Positions 33,321 to 43,136 are shown, counted from the stretch's first letter. The stretch: 58,981 nucleotides of DNA from Rhizobium cauense (GCF_019511525.1 NZ_JAEUAT010000029.1:1-58981); one strand, 5' to 3'. Numbers and translations: made by a program. The notes: generated by a model from the letters alone, not told the origin.

Positions 33321-33603
33321 GTGGCCGAGGCAGAATTTGGGATACCGGTAGATTGCGGACACAACAAAATCCGTGGAATTGGCTCTTTCTTCAGCGGATT
33401 TCGGCGGGGTCGTCGAGCTATATTGCTGAGGCCAAGCCGCGTCTCAGTGGCCCGACGTCTTCAATGGACGGGGCGATGCCCTTGAACGAGCCGGTGTCCG
33501 TTATCAGGAGCCAGTGATCGGACTAAGAGGGTGCGAACAAGGCTTGAACTGCGGCTCCGGTTGGACTGCGGATAAGCTACTCGGTCAGGAGGAGGAAAAA
33601 GCA

Positions 33604-34944
33604 ATGCCTGAGACTACCGGCTCTGCCCTCGATTACATCGGCATCATCGCGGTCTTGATCTTGGTGGCCGCGAACGGCTTCTTTGTCGCTGCAGAATTTG
33701 CCCTCGTCTCAGTCCGGCGCAGCAGGGTTGCAGAATTGGTCGCCACACGCCGCCCGAATGCAGCTCCGCTGCAGGTTGCGGTTGATAACCTCGATGCCAA
33801 CCTCGCTGCCACTCAGCTTGGAATAACCATTTCATCGTTGGCATTGGGATGGGTGGGAGAACCCGCTCTGGCCCACCTGATCGAGCCCTTTCTCCTATGG
33901 TTTCCCCACACCTGGGTAACAGTCGGTTCGCATACCATAGCGGTCGCTATCGCATTCGTCATCATCACCTCCTTGCACATCGTGTTGGGGGAGCTTGCGC
34001 CCAAATCACTGGCCCTACAGCGAAGCGAAGCCACTTCACTCGCGGTCGTTCGACCGCTTGGCGCCTTCCTGTTTATCTTTCGCCCGGCGATCTATGTACT
34101 GAACGGCCTTGGCAATCTGGTTCTGCGCTCGGTTGGCCTCCAACCAGGAACCGGTGAAGGCTCCTTCCACTCCCCTCAAGAGCTGAAATTGCTTGTTGCA
34201 GAGAGTCAGGAGGCCGGATTGTTGAACGAGTCACAACAACAGCTGGTGGAGCGCGTCTTCAACATCGGGGATCGGCATGTCGCCGACATAATGACACCCC
34301 GGCTGGAGGTCCATTGGATCGACACGAACGATTCGTCAGATGAAATTTTGACCTCAATCCGCGACTGCCCACACGAACAGCTTCTTGTCGGCAGGGGAAC
34401 CATCGAAGAACCGATCGGGATGGTCCTAAAGCGCGATCTGCTGGATCAGGTGCTCAATGGAGCTAATCTGGATCCGATGGCCGTCATCAAAAATCCGCTC
34501 GTGGTTCACGAACGAACATCAGTGTTTCGCGTACTTGACAGCTTCAAGCAGGCGCCCGTTCGTTTGGCAATCGTCATCGACGAGTATGGTTCACTGGAAG
34601 GGATTGTCACCCAAACAGACCTGTTGGAAGCGATCGCCGGAGATTTAGCTGGAACGAATATCGAAGACCCCGATGTGGTTCTGCGGCCGGATGGTACACT
34701 TCTAATCAACGGTACGATGGCAGCCTTCGACGCGTTTCAACAGCTCGGTCTTGCCGAAAGTCTATCTCCTGATGGCTATCACACGGTCGCGGGCTTTGCG
34801 CTCCACATTCTCAAGCACATACCGCAGACGGGGGAGGTATTCGAATTCGGGAGATGGCGGTTCGAAATCGTCGATATGGACGGGATGCGGATTGATAAGA
34901 TCCTGGCGACCCCTGTTCGCAACGACCCGCGGTCGGGCCAGTGA
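33604..34944 (+). CDS. CNNM/CorC-type transporter (hemolysin family, DUF21-CBS-CorC_HlyC)
   Basis: A 446-residue protein of the CNNM/CorB class, linked to Mg2+ or Co2+ export or sensing. The DUF21 membrane domain covers about 10-200 (LVAANGFFVAAEFALVSVRR, GITISSLALGWVGEPAL, HIVLGELAPKSLALQ). Two CBS motifs follow (ADIMTPRLEVHWID, VIKNPLVVHERTSVFRVLDS) and a CorC_HlyC domain closes (HTVAGFALHILKHIPQTGEV). GGAGGAGG lies before the ATG at 33604. 'Hemolysin' is a historical name only. Confidence 0.9.
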   Translation: MPETTGSALDYIGIIAVLILVAANGFFVAAEFALVSVRRSRVAELVATRRPNAAPLQVAVDNLDANLAATQLGITISSLALGWVGEPALAHLIEPFLLWFPHTWVTVGSHTIAVAIAFVIITSLHIVLGELAPKSLALQRSEATSLAVVRPLGAFLFIFRPAIYVLNGLGNLVLRSVGLQPGTGEGSFHSPQELKLLVAESQEAGLLNESQQQLVERVFNIGDRHVADIMTPRLEVHWIDTNDSSDEILTSIRDCPHEQLLVGRGTIEEPIGMVLKRDLLDQVLNGANLDPMAVIKNPLVVHERTSVFRVLDSFKQAPVRLAIVIDEYGSLEGIVTQTDLLEAIAGDLAGTNIEDPDVVLRPDGTLLINGTMAAFDAFQQLGLAESLSPDGYHTVAGFALHILKHIPQTGEVFEFGRWRFEIVDMDGMRIDKILATPVRNDPRSGQ

Positions 34945-35228
34945 TCGCTAATGATGCCGTAGTTGCAGGTCGAACGACAAGAACAACGTCGTGATCTAAC
35001 GACAGCAACCCGTGAATGCATTCGTCAACACTTCGCGGATACGCGGGCTTCCTGCATCGTTTCCGTGCACAATTTCTCTTCGCACCAGCCTAGAGCTTGG
35101 CTACCTCACGTGCGGTGAGGTCGCGAAATTAAACAATGCAGTCAAATCGACCTTAGCGCGAGATGTTGGAAGGGAGAACCCACAGTGCGATCCATTAGTA
35201 AAGTCGCCGCCTTCAGATGTTGCGGCTC

Positions 35229-35510
35229 CTACATTCCCAGATCTAATTTCGGCCAATATCCGTCGAGCATATAGTCCACGGGGATTGGACTTAATTGCGT
35301 CAAGGCTACTACGGCAAAGTCGACCTGTAGCTTGAAATATTTTAGGGATTTAGGCATGGCAATTCCCGCGACACGCTCCCTGGTCTCATAACGCTCGACG
35401 CCCGCGGCCTGCAGTCTCCTTCGGCCTTCTGCGACCACCATAGATTGTCTGTCCCAAACCTCTTCTACAGCAAACGGAACTGCTTTTCCGCCTTCGATTA
35501 ATCTGAACAT
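35229..35510 (-). CDS. Hypothetical protein, 93 aa
   Basis: Begins MFRLIEGGKAVPFAVEEVWD and ends YMLDGYWPKLDLGM. The C-terminal part (YFKLQVDFAVVALTQLSPIP) resembles a motif I associate with a small rhizobial protein family, without known role. AGGGTAG lies before the ATG. No GGAAC-type promoter. Confidence 0.5.
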   Translation of the reverse strand: MFRLIEGGKAVPFAVEEVWDRQSMVVAEGRRRLQAAGVERYETRERVAGIAMPKSLKYFKLQVDFAVVALTQLSPIPVDYMLDGYWPKLDLGM

Positions 35511-35922
35511 TTATTCTACCCTTAGTCGCCGCCCCTTAAAGATCTGGAGCAAAACGGAGTTGCGTGCAAATTCCTTTCGGACTTCAGCCTAATCAATGTC
35601 CCTCTGTGGCGAATTGGTCACCCGGCTGTGGAAAACTTAATATCTTGAAAACAATAGGGATGCCAAAGAGACATGACGTGCGGGGCACACCATCGGGGCC
35701 GTCAATAAGATTAGTGACGGAGGCATGGAGCGGAGCGGTCTAGCTGTTCTCGTTCCCCATTGCGCGGGTGCGCGACCGTTCACAGCAACCATGATCACCT
35801 TCGGGAGTTGGAAGATCTTGAACAAAATGGCGCGCTCAAGCTTCACTACATTCTACACCGCGCCGACCCCGCTCAACGAGGCTGTGTCAGATCTGGGTTA
35901 AGACTTTCTCCTCCGAATGGCT
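35511..35922. other. Stretch without a supported gene
   Basis: Leads up to the promoter of the 105-aa secreted protein. Open frames on both strands are unsupported. Confidence 0.4.
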
Positions 35923-35947
35923 GGAACAAGTTGATTGCTGATCTGTT
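35923..35947 (+). promoter_or_regulatory. EcfG-type promoter (GGAAC-N16-TGTT) for the secreted 105-aa protein
   Basis: -35 at 35923-35927, -10 at 35944-35947, 35 bases before the ATG. Confidence 0.78.
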
Positions 35948-35981
35948 GCTCAGGACCAAGTCTCAATCGGAGTATCTGACA

Positions 35982-36299
35982 ATGAGCATTGCAAGATCAT
36001 TTATCGCAGGTGCAGTTGCGACCACACTTGCCGTAGCAGTTCCCTCGGTTACTTTCGCGCAGGATCTTGAACTGCGCGTCGGTCCGGGCGGGGTTGGAGT
36101 TTACGACCGCAATCAGGAAAGGCGCACACGCAACCGCTGCAATCCTGACGACGCGCTCGATCTGGCGCGGGACGCCGGCTTCCGGAGGGCCGAAATAGCT
36201 CGAATTACCTCGCGCAGTGTTGTTGTAGAGGGGTTCACACGAGGCAGGCCGGACCGGATTGTTTTCGGAAATGTTCGAGGCTGTCCGGAAATCGGCTAG
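35982..36299 (+). CDS. Secreted hypothetical protein, 105 aa
   Basis: A clear signal peptide (MSIARSFIAGAVATTLAVAV, cleavage likely after TFA) precedes a mature domain of about 78 residues: LELRVGPGGVGVYDRNQERR, then NPDDALDLARDAGFRRAEIA and VVVEGFTRGRPDRIVFGNV, ending with a cysteine-containing CPEIG. Two Cys residues may form a disulfide. Probably periplasmic; resembles small PepSY-like or YpeB-like domains but I cannot confirm that. GGAG and a stress promoter precede it. Confidence 0.72.
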   Translation: MSIARSFIAGAVATTLAVAVPSVTFAQDLELRVGPGGVGVYDRNQERRTRNRCNPDDALDLARDAGFRRAEIARITSRSVVVEGFTRGRPDRIVFGNVRGCPEIG

Positions 36300-36319
36300 C
36301 ATCTTTTTACCATTACGAC

Positions 36320-36347
36320 TAGCCTGACGGACAAACCCGCCAGGCTA
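36320..36347 (+). terminator. Hairpin after the secreted protein gene
   Basis: TAGCCTG (36320-36326) pairs with CAGGCTA (36341-36347), 20 bases behind the stop. T-run is weak. Confidence 0.55.
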
Positions 36348-36512
36348 ATTGGTCACCCGCTTGGTGCTCAACTGCTGTAATAGTCTCATCTGCTTTGCGC
36401 CGTCACAATGCGATTGCCGCTCTGATTGAATGTCGGCCTAAAAATGGTCGTCAGCGGGGCTAGAATGAAAGCAAGTATGGACTGGCGGTAGCGAGCGCTA
36501 CAGCCTGACCGG

Positions 36513-36911
36513 CTAGTGATTCATTCGACGGCTCGAAAATCTCTTAGCGCTCTCGATAGCCAAAGCTACTGGTACAGTTGCGGGGTCACCGGTCTCAAGA
36601 AAGCAACGGACACCATGAAAACGATCGGGAAGTTCAGGCAGGTCTGAGCTCGTGACGAACAGGAATGGGATGCCACCCTCCGCAAGCCGGTCGGCCACAT
36701 CGTAAGCCAATGTGCGCTCATCCGAGCCAAGCTCGATAAGCGCCAAATCGACGGCACCATCCCCCAACAATCTGAGAATGCTTTCATAGTCGGTGAACGG
36801 GCCAATGACTTTACTTTCATGCGTTCGCATCACGTCGGCAATATCACTGGTGTGCAGACAGTCATCTCCAACTAAGAGGACGCAGCTGCCTCGAAGATTT
36901 TCAAATATCAT
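36513..36911 (-). CDS. Single-domain receiver protein with degenerate phosphorylation site
   Basis: A 132-residue CheY-like fold with no output domain. The acidic pair is present (LLVGDDCL), as are the later strand LFVTSSD and the helix pattern. The phospho-acceptor position reads LALIELGS, with Glu where Asp is expected, and the conserved Lys appears lost (FLETGDP). Glu at this site often mimics the phosphorylated state or makes the protein unphosphorylatable. Single-domain receivers are part of general stress signalling in several alphaproteobacteria. An HWE kinase gene lies 480 bases away on the same strand. Confidence 0.72.
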   Translation of the reverse strand: MIFENLRGSCVLLVGDDCLHTSDIADVMRTHESKVIGPFTDYESILRLLGDGAVDLALIELGSDERTLAYDVADRLAEGGIPFLFVTSSDLPELPDRFHGVRCFLETGDPATVPVALAIESAKRFSSRRMNH

Positions 36912-37392
36912 TCGCGAGTCTCCGTTAAGAGATCATAGCGCAGAACCTTTCCGCATCGGTCACGAATTTATGTACGCTAACGTACGAACACTACCACATC
37001 TTGATTCTGAGCTGTGTTCTTCAAGGTTCACAAGGAGCTATTGTAGGGCCAGCACCAGTGCTCCGGCGGACTTTCCATGACGACGCCGACAACCGACAAG
37101 ACAGCGTCGACTACCCTCTCGCCTCCCGCGCCTTCCTGCGGCTCTGTCACAGGCCTTCAAGACATGGCTACACTCTGCACAGAGTGTGTGGACCCTCGAA
37201 TTATCGTCTTGCTTGCCTGCCATCGTGGATTGCGGTTTTACCAGTCGGTTGTAACCGAGTGACGCCACCACGGTTGACAGGTGTACCTGAGCCAAGGCAA
37301 TCGCGCGAACCAATATTGCTTGTCGGGCGCCGGGTCTTCTTCGTCATTGCAGAGCACAGTTATACCACTAAAGCGTTCTGCGATCGAGGCTA

Positions 37393-39147
37393 TCATGCAT
37401 TCTCGGCCACAAGGTAATCAAGCCGCGCAACAATATGACAGCGCAGCCCACTGCTGTCATAGTTAAGGTCGACCTTTCCATACTGGCCGCCACCAAGCCC
37501 AAGAGCAATCAGGCGTGTTCCAAAGCTGCTCTTGTGGGGTTGGCGTACCTGCGGCCCATCTTGCTCGACCCAATCGAACCTGAACAGAGGTGGTTGGTTC
37601 GACTGGGCGTCCTCCACGCTCCAGCTCACATGGACATGTCCGATGCGCTCGGACAGCGAGCCATATTTGATCGCATTCGTACACAGTTCATGGATGATGA
37701 GTGAGAGCGCCAGTGATGCCTTTGGCCCCAACCTAACCACGGGACCAGACGTGTTGATGCGCTCGCGCTCGGCGTGGATCGACGTTGCCACCTCCACAAG
37801 ATCAGATACAGTGCCTGCTTCTTTATGCCCCGTCACAAGAATGTCTTGTGCTCGCGCGAGTGCGGCTAAGCGTTCTGCCAAGGCCTTCTGTGCCGTTGGC
37901 ATGTCGGGCGCTGACCGTAATGTTTGCGAGGCCACGGAATTTGCGACAGCCAAAATGTTTTTCAAGCGATGTGACATCTCGCTGTTGAGCAGCACGCGCT
38001 GTTCCTCAGCCTGGCGACGCACAGTAACGTCCGAAGCCATCCCGAACCATTCAGAAATGGCCCCGTGCTCATCAAAGACTGGGATCGCTCGAGAGAAGGC
38101 CCAGCCAACAGAGCCATCAGATTTGCGAACGCGGTGCTCCAGCTCAAAAACGTCCCGTGCTTCAATCGCCCGGTCAATCGCCGCCAAAATCGTGACTTGG
38201 TCTTCGGGAAGAATATACTCCTCGATCCATCGGACGGTCGGTCCCTCCGTTGTTGTCAGTATGCCGCGCCCGTCAAGCTGACGCATCTCCCGCCAGTCAG
38301 GGCTCATGCGATAAACGATGTCGGAGCTGGCATTGACGAGTGCTCGGGTCCGCTCCTCGCTCTGCTTCAGTTCCCGCTCAGCTCGCTTACGCGGCAGGAT
38401 ATCGCGAAAGAGAACGGCCACGTGTCGATCTTTAGCATCGCCAATCCGGAACGCGTAGACATCAAACCACCTGCCGAGTGCGGCGGCGCCATCCTCGAAC
38501 CGAGACGGCTGGCCTGTCTTGGCGATTTCCCCGTAAGTCTCAAACCAATGTTGTTCATGATCGGGGGCTAGTTCGCGCATCCGTCTTCCGACGGCATTCA
38601 GAAGGCCCGACTGGCGCTCGAATGCGGGGTTTGTCTGTAGGAACCGATAGTCGCAAGCCTTGTCATTTTCATCAAAGAGGACTTCCACGATGCAAAAGCC
38701 CTCATCCATCGATTCATAAAGCTGGCGATACTGCTCTTCGCTCCGTCTCAGTGCTTCTTGATCTCGCCTCCTGCCTGTTACATCACGGATGATCGCAAGT
38801 AAGCAACCTGGGGAGTCAACGAGACGGGAGACGGCGATGTCAAAAACCAGCCCCTGCGGTGTGCACTCACGCTCAACCCTTGCAGCTTCTCCCGTCGCCA
38901 GGACACGATCAAAGTCATCGTATAATTCCTCGATCTTGTCGGGGAAGCTGTCACGCACAGACCGCCCTGTGAGGTCGCGAACGCCGACCATCCTTCGCAT
39001 CGCCGGGTTCACCGCTAAATAACGGTAGTCCCTTGGGCCATTCGATCCAGAAGGCATCTGCTCGATAATGCAAGCCCCATCGTCGATCGCGTCAAAGACA
39101 GCCTTGTATTGGTCGGTTGGTTCCGAACAATCTGGATTACTATGCAC
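37393..39147 (-). CDS. HWE-family histidine kinase with three PAS domains
   Basis: A 584-residue soluble sensor kinase. Three PAS-type domains occupy about 15-130, 145-270 and 280-400. The kinase core has the phospho-His in EMSHRLKNILAVANSVASQT, the N-box HELCTNAIKYGSLS and the family's W-x-E in FDWVEQDGPQV. It has no transmembrane segment, so it senses an intracellular signal. HWE/HisKA2 kinases typically feed the PhyR stress pathway. The start is taken as the GTG at 39147, with GGGAG 7 bases upstream; the frame extends further to 39252 without support. Confidence 0.88.
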   Translation of the reverse strand: MHSNPDCSEPTDQYKAVFDAIDDGACIIEQMPSGSNGPRDYRYLAVNPAMRRMVGVRDLTGRSVRDSFPDKIEELYDDFDRVLATGEAARVERECTPQGLVFDIAVSRLVDSPGCLLAIIRDVTGRRRDQEALRRSEEQYRQLYESMDEGFCIVEVLFDENDKACDYRFLQTNPAFERQSGLLNAVGRRMRELAPDHEQHWFETYGEIAKTGQPSRFEDGAAALGRWFDVYAFRIGDAKDRHVAVLFRDILPRKRAERELKQSEERTRALVNASSDIVYRMSPDWREMRQLDGRGILTTTEGPTVRWIEEYILPEDQVTILAAIDRAIEARDVFELEHRVRKSDGSVGWAFSRAIPVFDEHGAISEWFGMASDVTVRRQAEEQRVLLNSEMSHRLKNILAVANSVASQTLRSAPDMPTAQKALAERLAALARAQDILVTGHKEAGTVSDLVEVATSIHAERERINTSGPVVRLGPKASLALSLIIHELCTNAIKYGSLSERIGHVHVSWSVEDAQSNQPPLFRFDWVEQDGPQVRQPHKSSFGTRLIALGLGGGQYGKVDLNYDSSGLRCHIVARLDYLVAENA

Positions 39148-39432
39148 GCATGCACTCCCATTCTGGATGATGCTTATCGAAGACGCGGTTGTTCCTCTCG
39201 CGGATCTAGTGCGGCGCTGTCCACCCGCAAGCCCGGCAAGCACTAGTTCCATCTGCGTAGCAAACCCCGCGAAAATATGGCGGCAAGCGGCGCGGGGCGA
39301 AGTATGGGATTTGGGAGGGACTTCAAGCTCGCGAAAGAAGAGGGGCCGTCTTCTGGCGCAGACAAGTTGAGCCTTGGGCTCTTCGGCCTCGAACTTACTC
39401 AGATGCAGAGGATCTCGTTAACCACTCAGGGA

Positions 39433-40704
39433 TCAATCCCTCTTGCTCTTTGTAATTTCCTGAGCTTGCTGCAGGGGAGGCGGCTCACAACCAAAGATCG
39501 AGCGCCCGCCCCATTCATGCGACTGATGAAATTCTCCCGCAACAATTTCTTTCAAGTCCGGTCCAGTGACGTAGTGTTCCAACCGGCGCGCTTGGTCGTC
39601 AAGCCGCTTCAGCGCTTGCAATTCTTCCTCTCTTCCAAATCTCGCCCGGCAGACCGCAGATTTCATTACTCTGATAGTCTCATCATAGACCTTGATCGGG
39701 ACCGGAAATGGATGCCGGTCCTTTCCACCATGAGCAAGGGAGAAGCGGGCAGGATCGGAAAAGCGGCATGGCGCGCCATGGACGACTTCGGCAACCATTG
39801 CAAGAGCATTTACTGTCCGAGCACCAACACCTGGGGTCAGGAGGAGGCCCTCGAAATCCTTGGGCCCGCGATCGGCCGCGGCCGACAGGGTGCCATGCAA
39901 ACGCTTCATGTTGATGTCCTCTAAGCGGACATCGTGATGCGTCGGCATAATCAGATGAGGCAGGAGGGGCTGCACTGTCTTTGTTTTCGCGCGGGCGGGC
40001 TCCAACGCAACTATCTCACGCAGTATTCGATCCGGTCCCAGTGTGGCAAGAAGATCAAGCTGCCCCTTGCGCGATGCGTCAGCCCTGTGGTCTGCAAGAT
40101 TGACGATTTCGCCTTGTTGCCTGCCTTCAACGGCGGCATGTGGTGAGTCAACGAAGCTTTGTAGTCCCTGCGAGCGCCAGTGGTATCGGCGTGCCTGTCT
40201 CTTGTCCCCGTTCATGCCTTGTTGAACGACCACCCAATTGCCGTCATCGGTCACGATGAAGCCATGGAGATAGAGATCAAAACCGTCCTGGACAGCAGCA
40301 CTGTCGACTTTCGCAACAAGTCTGCTCGTTTGCGCCAAACCCTCGCCATCTATCCCGACCCGATTCCCAACACGAAGAAGCTCGTCCGGCGTCTGTCGAG
40401 AGCTTTTACCACGCCCACCGCAGACGTGAATTCCAAGTTCACCGGCCATAGGGGTCAACCCGCGCTTCAGCGCGCCGATGACACTTGTTGTTATCCCGGA
40501 TGAGTGCCAGTCCATACCCATGACGGCCCCAAAAGATTGGAACCAGAACGGATGCGCCAAGCGGCTCAACAGCTCGTCTCGACCGTAGTGGATAACAATC
40601 GCTTCGCTGATGACTGCGCCCAGACGCGCCATTCGCTCACCAAGCCATCTGGGAATTCGGCCTCCGTGAAGGGGAAGATCAGCGCTGCCTGCTCGTTGTA
40701 CCAT
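39433..40704 (-). CDS. DUF763 protein
   Basis: A 423-residue protein of the DUF763 family, which is found in bacteria and archaea and has no proven role. Family features: MVQRAGSADLPLHGGRIPRW, FGAVMGMDWHSSGITTSVIG, GIHVCGGRGKSSRQTPDEL and LLLTPGVGARTVNALAMVAE, the last resembling a helix-hairpin-helix DNA-binding motif. A DNA-related role is therefore plausible. No good ribosome binding site and no stress-type promoter found. Confidence 0.85.
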   Translation of the reverse strand: MVQRAGSADLPLHGGRIPRWLGERMARLGAVISEAIVIHYGRDELLSRLAHPFWFQSFGAVMGMDWHSSGITTSVIGALKRGLTPMAGELGIHVCGGRGKSSRQTPDELLRVGNRVGIDGEGLAQTSRLVAKVDSAAVQDGFDLYLHGFIVTDDGNWVVVQQGMNGDKRQARRYHWRSQGLQSFVDSPHAAVEGRQQGEIVNLADHRADASRKGQLDLLATLGPDRILREIVALEPARAKTKTVQPLLPHLIMPTHHDVRLEDINMKRLHGTLSAAADRGPKDFEGLLLTPGVGARTVNALAMVAEVVHGAPCRFSDPARFSLAHGGKDRHPFPVPIKVYDETIRVMKSAVCRARFGREEELQALKRLDDQARRLEHYVTGPDLKEIVAGEFHQSHEWGGRSIFGCEPPPLQQAQEITKSKRD

Positions 40705-40805
40705 GCAGCTCTTATAGGACGAGCGGAATACTGGCGACAGTGGAAAGTGCGCACGGGGCGCACTTTAAAGTCTTTTCTACACCCGGCAGGGACGCGGCCG
40801 CCCTC

Positions 40806-41336
40806 TCAGTCCTTGTCAAGATCCTTTGCCATCTTATAGTGATGTTCCAGTGCCGGGAGTGTCTTTGCGGCCCACGCCTTTAGGTCAGCGTTGTCCCCCT
40901 CCTCGGCGTAGCGTTTGAATAGATCGACGGCGTCCTCATGGGCGTCGACCTGTTCATCGAAGTATTCCTTTACGAAGTTGGCGCCCTCCAGCTTCGCAAG
41001 ATCATCGACCTCCTCCTTGTGATCTTTGGTCAGTGCTGTCGCCGGACTTCCTTTGACCTTTCCACTCTCGACCATGGATTTGAGCTCGGCGCTTGTCTTT
41101 TCGTGGTCCGTGATCATTTGCTGGGCGAATTTTTTCGTTGCTTCATCGCCACGCTGCAACGCCAGCTTGCTGGCTTCAATCTCATACAAGTCGCTTGCGG
41201 AGGCTTCAGTAATAAAGTCCTCCGTTTTGGGTGGAATTCCCATGGCGGAGTTAACACCGCTCGACTCAGCAGGAGACTGCGCAAAAACTGGTGAAGCAGC
41301 AACCAGAAAGGATGCGGTGAGAATGAGTTTTTTCAT
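40806..41336 (-). CDS. DUF4142 secreted protein
   Basis: A 176-residue exported protein with a signal peptide (MKKLILTASFLVAASPVFAQ) and a ferritin-like helical DUF4142 domain: EDFITEASASDLYEIEASKL, KKFAQQMITDHEKTSAELKS, FVKEYFDEQVDAHEDAVDLF. DUF4142 proteins are periplasmic or membrane-linked stress proteins of unknown activity. GGAGG lies before the ATG at 41336, and an EcfG-type promoter ends 28 bases upstream. Confidence 0.88.
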   Translation of the reverse strand: MKKLILTASFLVAASPVFAQSPAESSGVNSAMGIPPKTEDFITEASASDLYEIEASKLALQRGDEATKKFAQQMITDHEKTSAELKSMVESGKVKGSPATALTKDHKEEVDDLAKLEGANFVKEYFDEQVDAHEDAVDLFKRYAEEGDNADLKAWAAKTLPALEHHYKMAKDLDKD

Positions 41337-41363
41337 TTGGTAACCTCCAATTGTGCGCTCCAA

Positions 41364-41388
41364 AACATCGCAGCCTCGGAAATGTTCC
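41364..41388 (-). promoter_or_regulatory. EcfG-type promoter (GGAAC-N16-TGTT) for the DUF4142 gene
   Basis: -35 complement of 41384-41388, -10 complement of 41364-41367, 28 bases before the ATG. Confidence 0.8.
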
Positions 41389-41511
41389 TCTTTTGTGAAA
41401 ACTCGCTACCTGGCCGCAAGGTCAAATTCCCCGAGCATCATCGGCATGCGGTGCTTACCGCGGTCAAAAGGCCTGCATGCTCCGCAAGACAGCAAGTCAT
41501 TGATCACTGTT

Positions 41512-41536
41512 GGAACAAAGGCCCTAGCACGGCGTT
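41512..41536 (+). promoter_or_regulatory. EcfG-type promoter (GGAAC-N16-CGTT) for the DUF982 gene
   Basis: Exact consensus: -35 at 41512-41516, -10 at 41533-41536. Leader of about 118 bases to the ATG at 41654. Confidence 0.75.
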
Positions 41537-41653
41537 TGGGCGGCTCAGGAAAACTGAGGGAAGGATAAGGCAACCGAACGACGCCAGATTTGATGATGCG
41601 TGGACGGCGTCCGTTAATACGGCTGCAGTAAGCAGCTCGACGAGGGAAGTTTA

Positions 41654-41896
41654 ATGTTCCAACAGGTCTGGAGTAGGCCAGTTTCGATACGGCTGCCAAT
41701 GGGCGTTCAGATAGTCCATACTCCCCGCGAGGCGACCGACTTTCTTGTGGATGTATGGCCGTTCGGAGCAGGTGATGACTACGAGAAAGCGCTTGATGCG
41801 TGTCAAGATTGCTATGATGGCCGAACCGATGCGGAAGAGGTTCGCGCGGCGCTCATTAGCGCTTGTCGGGGTGCGAACGCCTTGGTGGCACTATGA
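41654..41896 (+). CDS. DUF982 family protein, 80 aa
   Basis: A typical rhizobial DUF982 protein: VQIVHTPREATDFLVDVWPF, then DYEKALDACQDCYDGRTDAE and VRAALISACRGANALV. Many paralogues occur on rhizobial plasmids; the function is unknown. GAGGGAAG lies before the ATG. Induced by the consensus EcfG promoter upstream if the leader is intact. Confidence 0.83.
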   Translation: MFQQVWSRPVSIRLPMGVQIVHTPREATDFLVDVWPFGAGDDYEKALDACQDCYDGRTDAEEVRAALISACRGANALVAL

Positions 41897-42086
41897 GACC
41901 TGCCGTGCCGGGCTCCCGACTTGCTCCTTCAAACTCGGCAGCTCGCCGGGATGAGTAAATTGTGCTTTTGACGGATTGCTCACCCCCGGTGTCAGCTCTA
42001 TCGATCTCCCAGGTGCCCCTTGCACATTGGCCGGATGCTTTCCGGGCATCGTGTCAGAGTTTGCCAATTGGGAACCATCCGGTCCT

Positions 42087-42863
42087 TCATCGCAGCAATC
42101 CTTGCCCTCCATCAATAAAGATGGGCGAGCCTGTGATGTGCTTGGCATCTGAGCCAAGCAGGAAGAGGATAGCATCAGCCACATCGCTTGCCCGTCCAGG
42201 CTCACCTCCTGTAATCGGTACCGAACCCTGCGGCCAAATAACCGGCACTTCCGCTTCCGCCCTGTGGCGGACCTCCGTCGATGTTTCAATGTTCGTTTCG
42301 ATCGCGCCCGGACATACCACGTTGATGCGAATGCCATGCTTTCCCAGCTCCAGTGCAAGTTGCTGAGCAATAGCGACCTGTGCAGCCTTCGTGGCACTAT
42401 AGGCGGTCGCGCCTGGATTGGAGAAGGTCCGCACGCCATTGATCGACGACACGATGACAATCGCGCCGCCGCTCGACTCCTTAAGAAGCGGGATCATGTT
42501 GTGAAGCGTAAGGTAGGTTCCCCGCAGATTGACATTTATGGTCCGATCCCATTCCGCTGGCGTAAGGTCATCGATGGGCGCCCACACTCCATTGATGCCA
42601 GCATTTGCGACAACGGCGTCGACCCGCCCGAAGTGCTCCCTCATCCTTTGGGCTGCAGCGAGAACATCGTCGTCGATAGAAACATCGCCGGGAATAGCGA
42701 TTGATGTTGCACCTGTGCTGTAGATAAGGTCCCTCACCTCGAACAGACTATCGGACTCGAGATCAAAAAGGCCCAGATCGTAGCCGGCCCGGGCCAGCCC
42801 CTCGGCCGTCGCACGGCCGATCCCAGATCCAGCTCCGGTTACGAACGCGACTGGACGCGGCAT
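42087..42863 (-). CDS. Short-chain dehydrogenase/reductase (3-oxoacyl reductase-like)
   Basis: A 258-residue SDR with TGAGSGIGRATAEGL, the NNAG-type motif (VANAGING), Ser in VSSINGV, YSATK for Tyr/Lys and a C-terminal ITGSPIFIDGGQGLL typical of FabG-like enzymes. The N-terminal cofactor loop has FDLES, with Asp favouring NAD. Substrate unknown. GAGG is close before the ATG. No GGAAC-type promoter seen. Confidence 0.87.
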   Translation of the reverse strand: MPRPVAFVTGAGSGIGRATAEGLARAGYDLGLFDLESDSLFEVRDLIYSTGATSIAIPGDVSIDDDVLAAAQRMREHFGRVDAVVANAGINGVWAPIDDLTPAEWDRTINVNLRGTYLTLHNMIPLLKESSGGAIVIVSSINGVRTFSNPGATAYSATKAAQVAIAQQLALELGKHGIRINVVCPGAIETNIETSTEVRHRAEAEVPVIWPQGSVPITGGEPGRASDVADAILFLLGSDAKHITGSPIFIDGGQGLLR

Positions 42864-43023
42864 GTAAGTACCTCACTTTTCAGTTGTAGCAATGACTTAT
42901 GCAATTGGCGCATGCCCCGGGTGTGCGGAGCCCTACGCATCATGACATCTGGATTTTCATTGTCGGCTCGGCGACCGGTGTTGTCTCCATCCAGTCTTCA
43001 GTCAACGGTTCCCATTCTCACGG

Positions 43024-43104
43024 TTACAGGTTTCCCGCCCTTTTGAATTCCAGTGCCAGCTTTCCGTGAGTGACGACGCCAAGATACGTGTCGAAGATTT
43101 GCAC
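43024..43104 (-). CDS. Tiny protein candidate, 26 aa, GTG start
   Basis: On the minus strand GTG at 43104, with GGAGG 5 bases upstream, opens a 26-codon frame beginning MQIFDTYLGVVTHGKLALEF and ending RAGNL. A CATT-class stress promoter ends 33 bases before it, the distance seen for real genes in this island. The frame continues open upstream to a GTG near 43149, which would overlap the promoter. Too short to recognise. Confidence 0.4.
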   Translation of the reverse strand: MQIFDTYLGVVTHGKLALEFKRAGNL

Positions 43105-43136
43105 CGATTCCTCCGGCGTTAGCAGTTTTGGAAAGG

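Noticed and set aside
33604..34944. Hemolysin/virulence reading of the CNNM-type gene
   Set aside because: The domain order DUF21-CBS-CorC_HlyC marks an ion transporter; the name is historical.
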